A stretch of 10,336 bases of DNA from Tagaea sp. (GCA_023653245.1 JAMNXK010000040.1:1-10336), one strand, 5' to 3'; shown: positions 1-7,507, counted from the stretch's first letter. Notes: generated from the sequence alone by a model not told the origin. Translations and numbers: made by a program.

Positions 1-1695
1 GATCTGCCCCGGCCGTTGAGCGAGGCCGATGTCCGCGCCTATCGGGCGGCCTTCGCGGCCCAGGCGCGGGGGGATTCGGCGGCGGCCGACGCGGCCTTGC
101 GTCACGTGCGCGACCGGTCGCTGACCGGCCATGTCCTGGCCGAGCGCTATTTGTCGCGAAGCCATCGCTCGACCTACGAAGAATTGGCCGCTTGGCTGCG
201 CGAGAATGCCGATCATCCCGACGCCCCGGCGATCCACGCGCTGGCCGTGCGCCGCGCGCCGCCGCGCGGGGCCGCGCCTTTGCGCAAACCGGCGGGCGAG
301 AGCTTCACCGAGCGCGCCGGGATGGACGATCTGGGACCCGGTCTGGGCCGTAGCCCGCCGATGCGCACCCAGACGCCGGGCGCGGCGCAGTTACGCGCGC
401 GCTTGGCCAAAGGCATCTCCGACGGCCAGTTCGACCGCGTCGAGCGCGAGCTGCTGGCGCGCGAAACCCAGGCCCAGCTTTCCGCCGCCGAAATCGACCA
501 CTACAAGGCGCAACTCGCCTCGGGCTGGTTCATGCGCGGCGACGACCGCAAGGCGATCGCTCTGGCCGAGGCGGCCGCGCGCCGCTCGGGTGCTAGCGTG
601 CCGCGCGCGCATTGGATCGCCGGCCTCGCCGAATTCCGCCAGCAGCGCTACGGCCGGGCGGCCGGGCATTTCGAAGGCCTGGCCAAGCTGCCGGGCGCGC
701 CCGCCTGGGATCAAGCGGCCGGCGCTTTCTGGGCGGCGCGCGCGCATCTGCACGATCGCAAGCCCGACGTCTACAATTTCTGGCTCGCCCAGGCGGCCGA
801 AGCGCCGCGCACGTTCTACGGGCTGCTGGCCGCCCGCGCGCTCGGGATCGATCCGGGCCTCAACTGGAATCCGCCGCCGCTGACGGCCGCGGATATCGAG
901 CGGCTGAAGCGCCATCCGGCGGCCGCGCGCGCCTTCGCGCTGCTGCAGGTCGATCAGGACCGCCGCGCCGAGGCCGAGATGCGACGCGTGCTCGGCCAAG
1001 GCGGGGCGCAGCACGCGCACGCCGCCCTCGCCGTGGCGATGCGCGCCAACATGCCGGGCCTGGCGATGCGCCTGGCGCGCGAGATCAACGACCTCGACGG
1101 ACGGCGTTTCGACGGCGCCAATTATCCGATTCCGCATTGGCGGCCGGACGGCGGCTTCGACGTCGATCCGGCGCTGGTCTTCGCCTTCATGCGCGTGGAG
1201 TCCGCGTTCAATCCGCGCGCGATCAGCCCGGCGGGCGCGCGCGGGCTGATGCAGCTGATGCCCGCCACCGCCGGCACGATGAACGGCGCGAGCCTGCGCG
1301 GCCAACTCGACCGGCTGTTCGAGCCGTCGTTCAACATCACCCTCGGCCAGCGCTATATCCGCGCGCTGCTCGAGGACCCGCTCGTGTCGGGCGAACTCAC
1401 GCGCCTGGCGGCCGCGTATAACGGCGGGCCGGGCAATCTCTCCAAGTGGAAGCGCCTGCAAGACCAGCGCGGCGAAACGCGCGAGGACGCGCTGCTGTTC
1501 ATCGAAAGCCTGCCGGCGGCCGAGACGCGCCAGTTCATCACGCGGCTGCTCTATTCCTACTGGATGTATTCCGAACGCCTCGGGCAATCCACGACCTCGC
1601 TCGACCAGCTCGCCCAAGGCGAGTGGCCGATCTACGCGCCCCCGACCCGCGCCGCGGCGCGCGCGTCCGAACCGCCGCAGACCGCGCAGCGCTGA
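1..1695 (+). CDS. slt: Soluble lytic murein transglycosylase (Slt family), 5'-partial
   Basis: This periplasmic enzyme cleaves the MurNAc-GlcNAc bond of peptidoglycan, leaving 1,6-anhydro-MurNAc ends. The reading frame is open from base 1, so the start and signal peptide lie upstream; the TTG at 16 is probably not the true start. About 564 residues are visible, compared with roughly 640 for E. coli Slt70. The first two thirds is Ala/Arg-rich and helical, as expected for the superhelical U/L domains. The C-terminal catalytic domain begins near 1165. It shows RVESAFNP with the catalytic Glu at 1198-1200, then SPAGARGLMQLMPATA, and later AAYNGGPGN (1411-1437), which are the classic family 1 lytic transglycosylase motifs. 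The stop is TGA at 1693-1695. It converges on the aminotransferase gene. The family call is secure; which Slt paralogue it is cannot be told. Confidence 0.93.
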   Translation, partial: DLPRPLSEADVRAYRAAFAAQARGDSAAADAALRHVRDRSLTGHVLAERYLSRSHRSTYEELAAWLRENADHPDAPAIHALAVRRAPPRGAAPLRKPAGESFTERAGMDDLGPGLGRSPPMRTQTPGAAQLRARLAKGISDGQFDRVERELLARETQAQLSAAEIDHYKAQLASGWFMRGDDRKAIALAEAAARRSGASVPRAHWIAGLAEFRQQRYGRAAGHFEGLAKLPGAPAWDQAAGAFWAARAHLHDRKPDVYNFWLAQAAEAPRTFYGLLAARALGIDPGLNWNPPPLTAADIERLKRHPAAARAFALLQVDQDRRAEAEMRRVLGQGGAQHAHAALAVAMRANMPGLAMRLAREINDLDGRRFDGANYPIPHWRPDGGFDVDPALVFAFMRVESAFNPRAISPAGARGLMQLMPATAGTMNGASLRGQLDRLFEPSFNITLGQRYIRALLEDPLVSGELTRLAAAYNGGPGNLSKWKRLQDQRGETREDALLFIESLPAAETRQFITRLLYSYWMYSERLGQSTTSLDQLAQGEWPIYAPPTRAAARASEPPQTAQR

Positions 1696-1736
1696 GCCGC
1701 GCATTCGGCGATGCCAATCTCCGGCGACAGAGTGGA

Positions 1737-1753
1737 TGACGCCGTTGGCGTCA
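1737..1753. repeat. Hairpin A, TGACGCC-GTT-GGCGTCA
   Basis: This is a perfect 7-bp stem with a 3-nt loop in the slt/aminotransferase convergent gap. It shares the core GACGCC...TTGGCGTC with hairpin B, which begins exactly 80 bp further on (1738 versus 1818). No T-run follows. It may act as a weak bidirectional transcription barrier, an mRNA 3'-end stabiliser or a protein-binding palindrome; the sequence alone does not decide. Confidence 0.5.
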
Positions 1754-1815
1754 CCTTCAAAGCGTCGTGGCCGTTATTGGGCTTCTTGAAGCTCACATCG
1801 CCCGAGCGATCGAAC

Positions 1816-1833
1816 CGACGCCTCTTGGCGTCG
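1816..1833. repeat. Hairpin B, CGACGCC-TCTT-GGCGTCG
   Basis: This is a perfect 7-bp stem with a 4-nt loop. It is the second copy of the GACGCC...TTGGCGTC motif. The outermost stem pair differs from hairpin A (C-G here, T-A there) but remains paired. It lies 34 bp beyond the stop codon of the minus-strand aminotransferase gene, a suitable place for a 3'-end structure of that transcript. Confidence 0.5.
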
Positions 1834-1866
1834 CCCCGGACAAGGCGCCGCGCGACGCGGGCGTCC

Positions 1867-3018
1867 TCAGCGCCGCCAAGCGCGCAAGCGCGCGACCGCT
1901 TCGCGCATGTCGTCCATCGTGCCGGCGAAGGAAAAGCGCAGCGTGCGATGCCCGCGCGCGGGATCGAAATCCTTGCCCGGCGTCGCCGCCACGCCGGTCT
2001 CGTCGAGCAGGCGCTTGCAGAACTCGGCGCTGTCGTTGGTCATGTGGCCGACGTCGCAATAGAGATAGAAGGCGCCGTCGGGCGGCGCGAACTCGCGGAA
2101 CCCCGCCTTCGGCAATTCGCCCAGCAGATAGTCGCGATTGGCGCGATAGTTCCGCACATGGCCGTCGAGCTCGTCGCGCGCGTCGAACGCGGCCACGGCG
2201 GCGTGCTGGGCCAAGGTCGGCGGCGAGATGAACAGATTCTGCGCCAGCCGCTCGACCGCGCGGACCATGTCGGGCGGCACGATCAGCCAGCCCAGGCGCC
2301 AGCCGGTCATCGAGAAATACTTGGAGAAGCTGTTCACCACGAGCATGTCGTCGCCGAAGGCGAGCGCGGTTTGCGCCCGGCCTTCGTAGACGATGCCGTG
2401 ATAGATCTCGTCCGAGACCAGGCGGATGCCCTTGGCGCGACAGTCGCGCACGAGGGCTTCGAGCGCGCCGGGCGCGAGCATCGAGCCCGTCGGATTGGCG
2501 GGGCTCGCCACGATCAGCCCGTCGAGCGCGCCGTCGAGCATGTCGGGCGCGGGCTGGAACCGCGTCCGGGCTTCGGCGGCGAGCCCGACGGGCACGCAGT
2601 CGAGCGCCTTGAGGATGTTCCGGTAGGCCGGATAGCCCGGATCGGCCAAGGCGACCCGGTCGCCCGCGTCGAACGCGGCCAGGAACGCGAGCAGAAACGC
2701 GCCCGACGAGCCCACCGTCACGCAGACGCGTTCCCAGTCCAGCGCCACGCCGTGGGTGTCGCGATAGTGCCGCGCGATCGCTTGGCGAAGCTCGGGAATG
2801 CCAAGGGCGAGCGTGTAGCCGAGCTTGTCGGAATCGAGCGCGCGCTTGGCCGCCGCGCGGACCAAGGCGGGCGCCGGCGTGCCCGGCTGGCCGACTTCGA
2901 GATGGACCGCGCGATCCGCGGGAGCCTTGGCGGACGCGTCGCGCGCGGCGGCCGCGCGCATCACGTCCATCACGATGAACGGGGCGACATCCGCACGCCG
3001 CGCGGTCTTGTGGGCCAT
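1867..3018 (-). CDS. PLP-dependent aminotransferase, class I/II (aspartate aminotransferase fold)
   Basis: This is a cytoplasmic pyridoxal-phosphate enzyme of 383 residues, a normal length for fold type I aminotransferases. Visible motifs are GQPGTPAP near residue 43 (the substrate-loop position that reads GEPDF in many relatives), YTLALGIPELRQAIA (68-82), ASPANPTGS with Asn175, SDEIYHGI with Asp203 and Tyr206, and the Schiff-base lysine Lys233 in NSFSKYFSMTGWRLGW (codon 2322-2320). Arg361 in LRFSFAG matches the arginine that binds the substrate carboxylate. The ATG at 3018-3016 shares its A with the TGA of the upstream GGT-like gene (TGATG), so the two are probably translationally coupled. 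Substrate specificity cannot be read from the sequence; neither an aspartate-type nor another amino-acid substrate is excluded. Confidence 0.9.
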   Translation of the reverse strand: MAHKTARRADVAPFIVMDVMRAAAARDASAKAPADRAVHLEVGQPGTPAPALVRAAAKRALDSDKLGYTLALGIPELRQAIARHYRDTHGVALDWERVCVTVGSSGAFLLAFLAAFDAGDRVALADPGYPAYRNILKALDCVPVGLAAEARTRFQPAPDMLDGALDGLIVASPANPTGSMLAPGALEALVRDCRAKGIRLVSDEIYHGIVYEGRAQTALAFGDDMLVVNSFSKYFSMTGWRLGWLIVPPDMVRAVERLAQNLFISPPTLAQHAAVAAFDARDELDGHVRNYRANRDYLLGELPKAGFREFAPPDGAFYLYCDVGHMTNDSAEFCKRLLDETGVAATPGKDFDPARGHRTLRFSFAGTMDDMREAVARLRAWRR

Positions 3019-4562
3019 CAGTTCGAGCCGATGGCGAGCCCGGCGCCGCGCCGGTCGGTTTCGATGCGGCACGTGGCGCCCGCGGCGCTCAGCCCGTCGG
3101 GGCAATGGGCGGCTTGGACGCGCCCCACGCCGCCGGCGTCCTCGCTCGCGCGATAGCCGCGCGGCATCAGGCGCGCGATCAGCCCGACGCCATCGACGCC
3201 GATCGAGCCGTCGGGGCGCACCCGCATGCGCGGCGCGTCGATCGCGCGCGCCAGCGCTTCGCGTCCTTGCAACGTGTCGAGGGCGACTTGCGCGAGCGCC
3301 ATCGGCGAGGCCGCACCCCCGGACGCGCCGCCCGCGAAGATCACGTCGGCGCGGTCCTTGAGGGCGATCGCCACCGTCAGCCAGCGCGAATCGGCCCCGC
3401 CCGCGCGCGGTGCGGGCGCCATCAGAAACGCGCTGCCTTGCGGCAGGCGCGCGATTCCCCAGGGCTCGTGCCCGGTCAGCGCGCAAGCCACGGCACCGCC
3501 CTCGCGATCGATCACGACGAACGTGGTGCCCGCGGCCGCGTCGGGCTCGGCCGCCCATTCCCCACCCGCCCCCGCCAGCGCGCGCAGCCGCGCGGACGCC
3601 ATCGCCTCGCCCAACGGCACGGACGAGGAGAGATCGGGCCGGAGCCATTCGGCGCGCGCGCGCGACGCCGCCGCCGCCGTCGATAGCAGCAGCGCCGGCC
3701 GCTCGTCGGGCGCGGTCGTGCGCCAGCGCGATTCGAGGGCGGCGAAGATCTGGCCCGCGGCGAGCGCGCCCGCCGCCGGCGTCGTGCCGACGAACAGATC
3801 GATCGACTCGCCGACGCGGATCGCGGGCAATTGCTGCGCGGCACCTTGGGCCAGGGCTTCGAGCGGCAGCGCCATGCCGGCCGCGGCGAAGCTTTGCGCC
3901 AGCGCGCGCGCGAACTGGCCTTGATGCAAATCGCCGGGCCCGCGGCTGCGCAGCACGCCCAAGGCGGCGGCGGTCTGCGGCTGGACCAAGCGATCGCCCT
4001 CGGCGATCGGCCGGCCGCCGGGCAGGAAGGTGGCGCTCAAGATCGGATCGGCGGCCAAGCGTTCGGCGTGCGCCGCGACGTCGAGGGCCAGCGCGCGCGT
4101 CGCATCCGTGCCGTTGCGCGCCAGGCTTTCGGCCGGCGTGACCAGCTGCTCCCAGCGCAGCCGTCCATAGCGCGCATGCAGCGCGAACATCCCGCGCGAG
4201 ATTCCCGGCGTGGCGATCTGCGCGTCCAGCCCGCCCGCGATCGCGGGAAAGGCGATGCTTTCGACGGTACGCGTACGGCCCGAACCGACCGCGACCAAGC
4301 AAAACCCGCCCCCGCCCAAGGGCGCCTGGCTCGGCAGCGTGACCGTCAAGGTCAAGGCGGCCGCCACCGCGGCGTCGGCGGCCGATCCGCCGGCCGACAG
4401 AATATCGCGCGCGACCAGGGCCGCGCGCGGCTCGGCCACGCTCGCCCCCCCCAGGAACCCGCGCACCGAGCCGACCACGCCGGTCGCCTCGGACGCGCCG
4501 CCGCCCAGCCAGCCGCAGCCCGTCAGCACCAAGCTTGCGGCAAAGGCGCAAGGTAACAACAT
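3018..4562 (-). CDS. Gamma-glutamyltransferase-like lipoprotein, probably catalytically atypical
   Basis: The product has 514 residues, slightly short for GGT (about 530-580). It starts with a lipoprotein signal, MLLPCAFAASLVLTGC, with lipidation Cys16. The N-terminal GGT core is clear: AEPRAALVARDILSAGGSAADAAVAAAL (43-70), then LPSQAPLGGGGF (76-87). The small-subunit region is also recognisable: AGTTFVVIDREGGAVACALT (344-363), AFLMAPAP, and AGGASGGAASP (410-420) matching the usual GSPGGSR loop. However, several active-site residues seem to be missing. The DFRE arginine is replaced (ESIAFPAIA, Pro106). Aligned on the Asp of VVID, the nucleophile position of DTTHFSVVD falls on Gly345, although Thr346 and Thr347 are adjacent. 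The NNEMDDF lid motif reads MAPAPRA. I therefore call it GGT-like, not a proven gamma-glutamyl transferase. The start at 4562 was chosen because it begins the signal peptide; no good Shine-Dalgarno is visible. Confidence 0.78.
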   Translation of the reverse strand: MLLPCAFAASLVLTGCGWLGGGASEATGVVGSVRGFLGGASVAEPRAALVARDILSAGGSAADAAVAAALTLTVTLPSQAPLGGGGFCLVAVGSGRTRTVESIAFPAIAGGLDAQIATPGISRGMFALHARYGRLRWEQLVTPAESLARNGTDATRALALDVAAHAERLAADPILSATFLPGGRPIAEGDRLVQPQTAAALGVLRSRGPGDLHQGQFARALAQSFAAAGMALPLEALAQGAAQQLPAIRVGESIDLFVGTTPAAGALAAGQIFAALESRWRTTAPDERPALLLSTAAAASRARAEWLRPDLSSSVPLGEAMASARLRALAGAGGEWAAEPDAAAGTTFVVIDREGGAVACALTGHEPWGIARLPQGSAFLMAPAPRAGGADSRWLTVAIALKDRADVIFAGGASGGAASPMALAQVALDTLQGREALARAIDAPRMRVRPDGSIGVDGVGLIARLMPRGYRASEDAGGVGRVQAAHCPDGLSAAGATCRIETDRRGAGLAIGSN

Positions 4563-4644
4563 GTTGCGCCGGAGCGATTGATTTGCGCGACGCGCCGACC
4601 TAGCTTGAAGGTCGGGGCCGCAAGGCGGACTCGGTTCGAGGGTC
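4563..4644. promoter_or_regulatory. Divergent intergenic region between the GGT-like gene and bepA
   Basis: These 82 bp must hold the promoters of both divergent transcription units unless either starts inside its neighbour. I see no convincing -35/-10 pair. A 21-bp interrupted palindrome lies in the middle (annotated separately). The bepA side carries GAGGG at 4638-4642, only 2 nt before the ATG. The stretch just before the GGT-like start has no obvious ribosome-binding site. Confidence 0.5.
4595..4615. promoter_or_regulatory. Interrupted palindrome CCGACCT-N7-AGGTCGG, possible operator
   Basis: Two perfect 7-bp arms are separated by 7 nt (AGCTTGA). It lies in the divergent gap, 33 bp from the GGT-like start and 29 bp from the bepA start. 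The position and dyad symmetry suit binding of a dimeric regulator controlling both units. It could equally be a 5'-UTR hairpin or chance, since short GC-rich dyads are common in such DNA. Confidence 0.3.
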
Positions 4645-6030
4645 ATGCGCCTGAAACTGTTGGATTTTGCCGGAACGTCCTGGCGTGCGCGCGTGGCGCG
4701 CATGGGAAGCGTTATCGCAATTTCCGCCGCCCTCTGGCAACCCCCGGCCCTGGCGCAGCAGGGCCAGCGTATCCAGTTCGTCCGCGACGCCGAGACCGAG
4801 ACGATCATCCGCACCTACGCGACGCCGATTTTCCGTACCGCCGGACTCAATCCCGACGACATCAACGTCCATTTGATCAACGACCGCTCGCTCAACGCCT
4901 TCGTGGCGCTGGGCCTCAACATGTTCTTTCACACCGGGCTGTTGCTGCGCGCCGAACATCCGGGCCAGCTGATCGGCGTGATCGCCCACGAAACCGGCCA
5001 TATCTCGGGCGGCCATATCGCGCGGCTGCCCGAAGGCATGCGCGACGCGTGGACGGCGATGATCGTCTCGCTGCTGGGCGCCGCAGCCGCCGCCGCGGCC
5101 GGTCGCGGGGACGCGGCGGTCGCCAGCGTGCTGGCCGGCCAGCAGATCGCCGAGCGCAACTTCCTGCGCTTCACCCGCACGCTCGAAGCCTCGGCCGACC
5201 AGGCGGCGGTCAATTTCCTCGATCGCACCCAGCAATCCGCGCGCGGCTTCGCCGAGTTCCTGCAGATCCTGGTCGATCAGGAAATGATGGTCGTCGATCG
5301 CCAGGATCCTTACGTGCGTACCCACCCGATCACGCGCGAGCGCGTCGACTTCGTGCAGAACTGGGTGGCGAATTCGCGGTTCTCGGCGGCTCCGGTCCGC
5401 CCGGAATTCGTCGAGATGCACCGGCGCATGCGCGCCAAGCTGCTCGGCTTCGTCGATCCGGCGCGCGCGCTCGTGCAGTACCGCGAAACCGATCCGTCGA
5501 TCGAAGCGCGCTACGCGCGCGCCTTCGCCTTCTACCGGCGCGGGGACTTCGCGCGCGCGATTCCGCTCGCCGACTCGCTGCTCAAGGACCGGCCCGACGA
5601 TCCGTGGTTCAACGAGACGCGCGGGCAGTTCGCCTTCGAAAACGGCGACCCCAAAGGCGCCGTCCCGTTCTACGAGAAAGCCGTCGCGACCGTGCCGACG
5701 AGCGCGCTGCTGCGCCTGGGCCTCGCGGCGGCGCAGATCGCCACCGCGGACCCGGTTCTCGGACGCGCCGCGATCGAACATCTGGAAGTCGCGCGCGGCC
5801 GCGAGCCGGAGAACGGCGAAGTGTTCCGCCAATTGGCGGTCGCCTATGGCCGCGACAACCAGCTCGGCATGGCCGCCCTCTCGCAAGCCGAGCTCGCCTT
5901 GATCCAAGGCCAGCGCAATGCCGCGCGCGGCCTCGCCGAGCGCGCCGAACGTTTGCTCCCGCCGGGCTCGCCCCATATCCTGCGCGCCCAAGACATCAAG
6001 AACGCCACCGAAAGGCCGACACCGCGATGA
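4645..6030 (+). CDS. bepA: BepA-like periplasmic M48 metalloprotease with TPR domain
   Basis: This secreted zinc protease/chaperone belongs to the BepA (YfgC) group, which in E. coli assists assembly or degrades misfolded outer-membrane proteins such as LptD. The protein has 461 residues. The signal peptide has an Arg-rich n-region, a hydrophobic stretch GSVIAISAAL and a likely cleavage site ALA-QQ near residue 38. The zinc site is HETGH (His115, Glu116, His119) in VIAHETGHISGGH, with third ligand Glu181 in EASADQAA. THPITRER contains His227, at the place of the BepA histidine reported to switch activity by binding the zinc. Residues about 285-445 are helical TPR-like repeats (RYARAFAFYRRGDFARAIPLADSLL and following). 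The ATG at 4645 was preferred over the ATG at 4702 because only the longer form has a charged signal-peptide n-region. Its stop overlaps the next start (ATGA). Confidence 0.9.
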   Translation: MRLKLLDFAGTSWRARVARMGSVIAISAALWQPPALAQQGQRIQFVRDAETETIIRTYATPIFRTAGLNPDDINVHLINDRSLNAFVALGLNMFFHTGLLLRAEHPGQLIGVIAHETGHISGGHIARLPEGMRDAWTAMIVSLLGAAAAAAAGRGDAAVASVLAGQQIAERNFLRFTRTLEASADQAAVNFLDRTQQSARGFAEFLQILVDQEMMVVDRQDPYVRTHPITRERVDFVQNWVANSRFSAAPVRPEFVEMHRRMRAKLLGFVDPARALVQYRETDPSIEARYARAFAFYRRGDFARAIPLADSLLKDRPDDPWFNETRGQFAFENGDPKGAVPFYEKAVATVPTSALLRLGLAAAQIATADPVLGRAAIEHLEVARGREPENGEVFRQLAVAYGRDNQLGMAALSQAELALIQGQRNAARGLAERAERLLPPGSPHILRAQDIKNATERPTPR

Positions 6031-6776
6031 CCCGATTTCTCGCCGCCCTGGCGGCGCTCGCGCTGCTGGCCGGCTGCGCCAAATTCGAGCCGCCGACCCG
6101 AGCGGCAGTCGTCGACGGCCATATCCGGATTCTCGAGCGCATCCCCGGCCTGCACCGCGACGCCGCCGCCGACCAATGGTGGACGCGCCGCCGCGCCGGA
6201 GAAGGCCAGCTGGCGGTGGTCGAACTTCAAGGCACCGTCGCCGTCCGCGCGGACGTGCCCGGCGGTTCGCTGATGGGCCGGCGCGTGGACGCGGCGCTGG
6301 CCGCCACGCCGTATTTGCGCTGGAGCTGGTATCTCGAGCCCGCGATGTTCGGCGGCGGACCCGGATCGGGCGAATCGCGCGGCTTGCGCGTGGTCGTGTT
6401 CTTCCGTTCGAACGACCGGCCTTGGACCGAAGAATGGTCGTCGTGGCTCTGGGCGGCACCAGCCGAGTGGGATCGCTGGGCGGAGATTTCCTTCGGCGGT
6501 GTGGGCGCGGCGCAAGCCCAAGAGTCCGAACAGCGGAAATTCGCGCGCGACGATTCGCTCCGGCGCATCGACCTACGCGCGCCGCGGACCGGCCAGGCCG
6601 GCGAGTGGCATGTCGAAGCCATCGACCTGATCGAGCTGCATCGGCGCTATTGGCCGGACGAAGATCCGGCGAAAGTGCGCATCTCCTTGATCGCCTTCGG
6701 CGGCTATTCCGGCCCCGTGCCGGGCGGGCTGCCGGTCTCGATCGGCTACGTTTCGGACGTGGTGCTGTCGCGATGA
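6027..6776 (+). CDS. Putative lipoprotein, DUF3047-like
   Basis: The product has 249 residues. It begins with a lipoprotein signal peptide, MTRFLAALAALALLAGC, with the lipidation Cys at residue 17, so it is probably membrane-anchored in the periplasm. The mature part looks like a beta-rich globular domain: PYLRWSWYLEP, GLRVVVFFRSND, SSWLWAAPAEWDRWAEISFGG, and a C-terminal LIAFGGYSGPVPGGLPVSIGYVSDVVL. The RWSW segment followed by a hydrophobic strand and the closing segment recall DUF3047 proteins, but I am not sure of this and no function is known. It overlaps its neighbours by 4 nt on both sides (ATGA at 6027-6030 and 6773-6776), so it is almost certainly co-translated with the BepA-like protease and the DsbA-like protein. 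Confidence 0.72.
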   Translation: MTRFLAALAALALLAGCAKFEPPTRAAVVDGHIRILERIPGLHRDAAADQWWTRRRAGEGQLAVVELQGTVAVRADVPGGSLMGRRVDAALAATPYLRWSWYLEPAMFGGGPGSGESRGLRVVVFFRSNDRPWTEEWSSWLWAAPAEWDRWAEISFGGVGAAQAQESEQRKFARDDSLRRIDLRAPRTGQAGEWHVEAIDLIELHRRYWPDEDPAKVRISLIAFGGYSGPVPGGLPVSIGYVSDVVLSR

Positions 6777-7507
6777 AGCGGATTTTCGCCCTTGCCCTGC
6801 TCGCCCTGGCCTGCGCGGCGCCCGCCCACGCGCAAGCCCCCTCGCGCGCGGAGATCGAGGAGATCGTGCGCGATCTGATCCGCCGCGAGCCGGAGATCGT
6901 GCTCGACGCGCTCGAAGCCATCGAGAAGCGCCGCGAGGCGGCGCAGGCCCAGCAGGCGCGCCGCGCGCTGACCGAGCGGCGGCGCGAGCTCGAAAACGAC
7001 CCCGACGCGCCGGTCGCCGGCAATCCGCGCGGCAGCGTCGTGGTGGTCGAGTTCTTCGACTATCGCTGCCCCTACTGCAAACGCATGCACGAGCCCGTCA
7101 AACAGATGCTCGCGGCCGAGCGCGACGTGCGCGTCGTGCGCCGCGACCTGCCGATCCTGGGGGCCGCCTCGGTGATCGCGTCGCGCGCCGCCTTGGCGTC
7201 GCGCGCGCAAGGTGCCGCCCGCTACGAAGCTTTCCACGACGCGCTGATGGTGTCGCGCGGCAACCTCGACGAAGCCGGCGTGTTCCGCATCGCGCGCGAA
7301 GCGGGGCTCGACGTCGAGCGTTTGCGCCGCGACATGGAGGACCCACGCGTGGCGGCTCTTCTGCGCCGCAACGCCGACCTCGCCCAGGCGCTCGGCCTGA
7401 CCGGCACGCCGGGCTACGCGATCGGCGAGGCGCTGGTGCCCGGGGCGATCGATCTCGCCACGCTCAGATCCTTGGTGGCCGAGGCGCGGACTCGAGCACC
7501 ACGGTGA
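6773..7507 (+). CDS. DsbA-family periplasmic thiol:disulfide oxidoreductase, ScsC/Com1-like
   Basis: This is a thioredoxin-fold protein of 244 residues with an N-terminal signal peptide, MKRIFALALLALACAAPAHAQ. Residues about 23-75 form a charged helical segment (EIEEIVRDLIRREPEIVLDALEAIEKRRE...) that resembles the N-terminal oligomerisation stalk of ScsC-type proteins. The redox motif is Cys99-Pro-Tyr-Cys102 in FFDYRCPYCKRMHEP. The cis-proline loop is GTPGYAIG, with Thr212-Pro213. The DsbA helical insertion lies between them. It probably forms or isomerises disulfides in exported proteins. Its start overlaps the upstream lipoprotein stop (ATGA), and co-expression with a BepA-like protein suggests a joint role in outer-membrane protein maturation. 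The last 44 bp overlap the convergent PAS gene. Confidence 0.9.
   Translation: MKRIFALALLALACAAPAHAQAPSRAEIEEIVRDLIRREPEIVLDALEAIEKRREAAQAQQARRALTERRRELENDPDAPVAGNPRGSVVVVEFFDYRCPYCKRMHEPVKQMLAAERDVRVVRRDLPILGAASVIASRAALASRAQGAARYEAFHDALMVSRGNLDEAGVFRIAREAGLDVERLRRDMEDPRVAALLRRNADLAQALGLTGTPGYAIGEALVPGAIDLATLRSLVAEARTRAPR

Larger units (their letters stand above)
1696..1866. other. Convergent intergenic region
   Basis: This 171-bp gap separates the 3' ends of slt (+) and the aminotransferase gene (-). It has no plausible gene. It contains two related GC-rich hairpins (annotated separately) and a short GCTTC-TT-GAAGC inverted repeat at 1781-1792. None is followed by a clear T-run in either direction, so a standard intrinsic terminator is not evident. 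The plus-strand reading frame that crosses this gap and continues through the aminotransferase gene is a shadow. Confidence 0.7.

Noticed and set aside
391..1704. Minus-strand open frame within slt
   Set aside because: It is antisense to the motif-complete lytic transglycosylase domain, with Arg-rich translation and no signal or domain.
1711..3156. Long plus-strand open frame opposite the aminotransferase gene
   Set aside because: It is the complement of a clear PLP aminotransferase. Its translation is Arg/His/Gly-rich without motifs, as expected for a shadow frame in GC-rich DNA.
4563..4814. Upstream extension of the GGT-like protein
   Set aside because: The extension would put a long hydrophilic segment before the lipoprotein signal peptide and would overlap the start of bepA. 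The ATG at 4562 directly begins the signal.
4600..7023. Long minus-strand open frame opposite bepA and the lipoprotein gene
   Set aside because: It has no recognisable domain and is the shadow of the HETGH protease and its operon partner.
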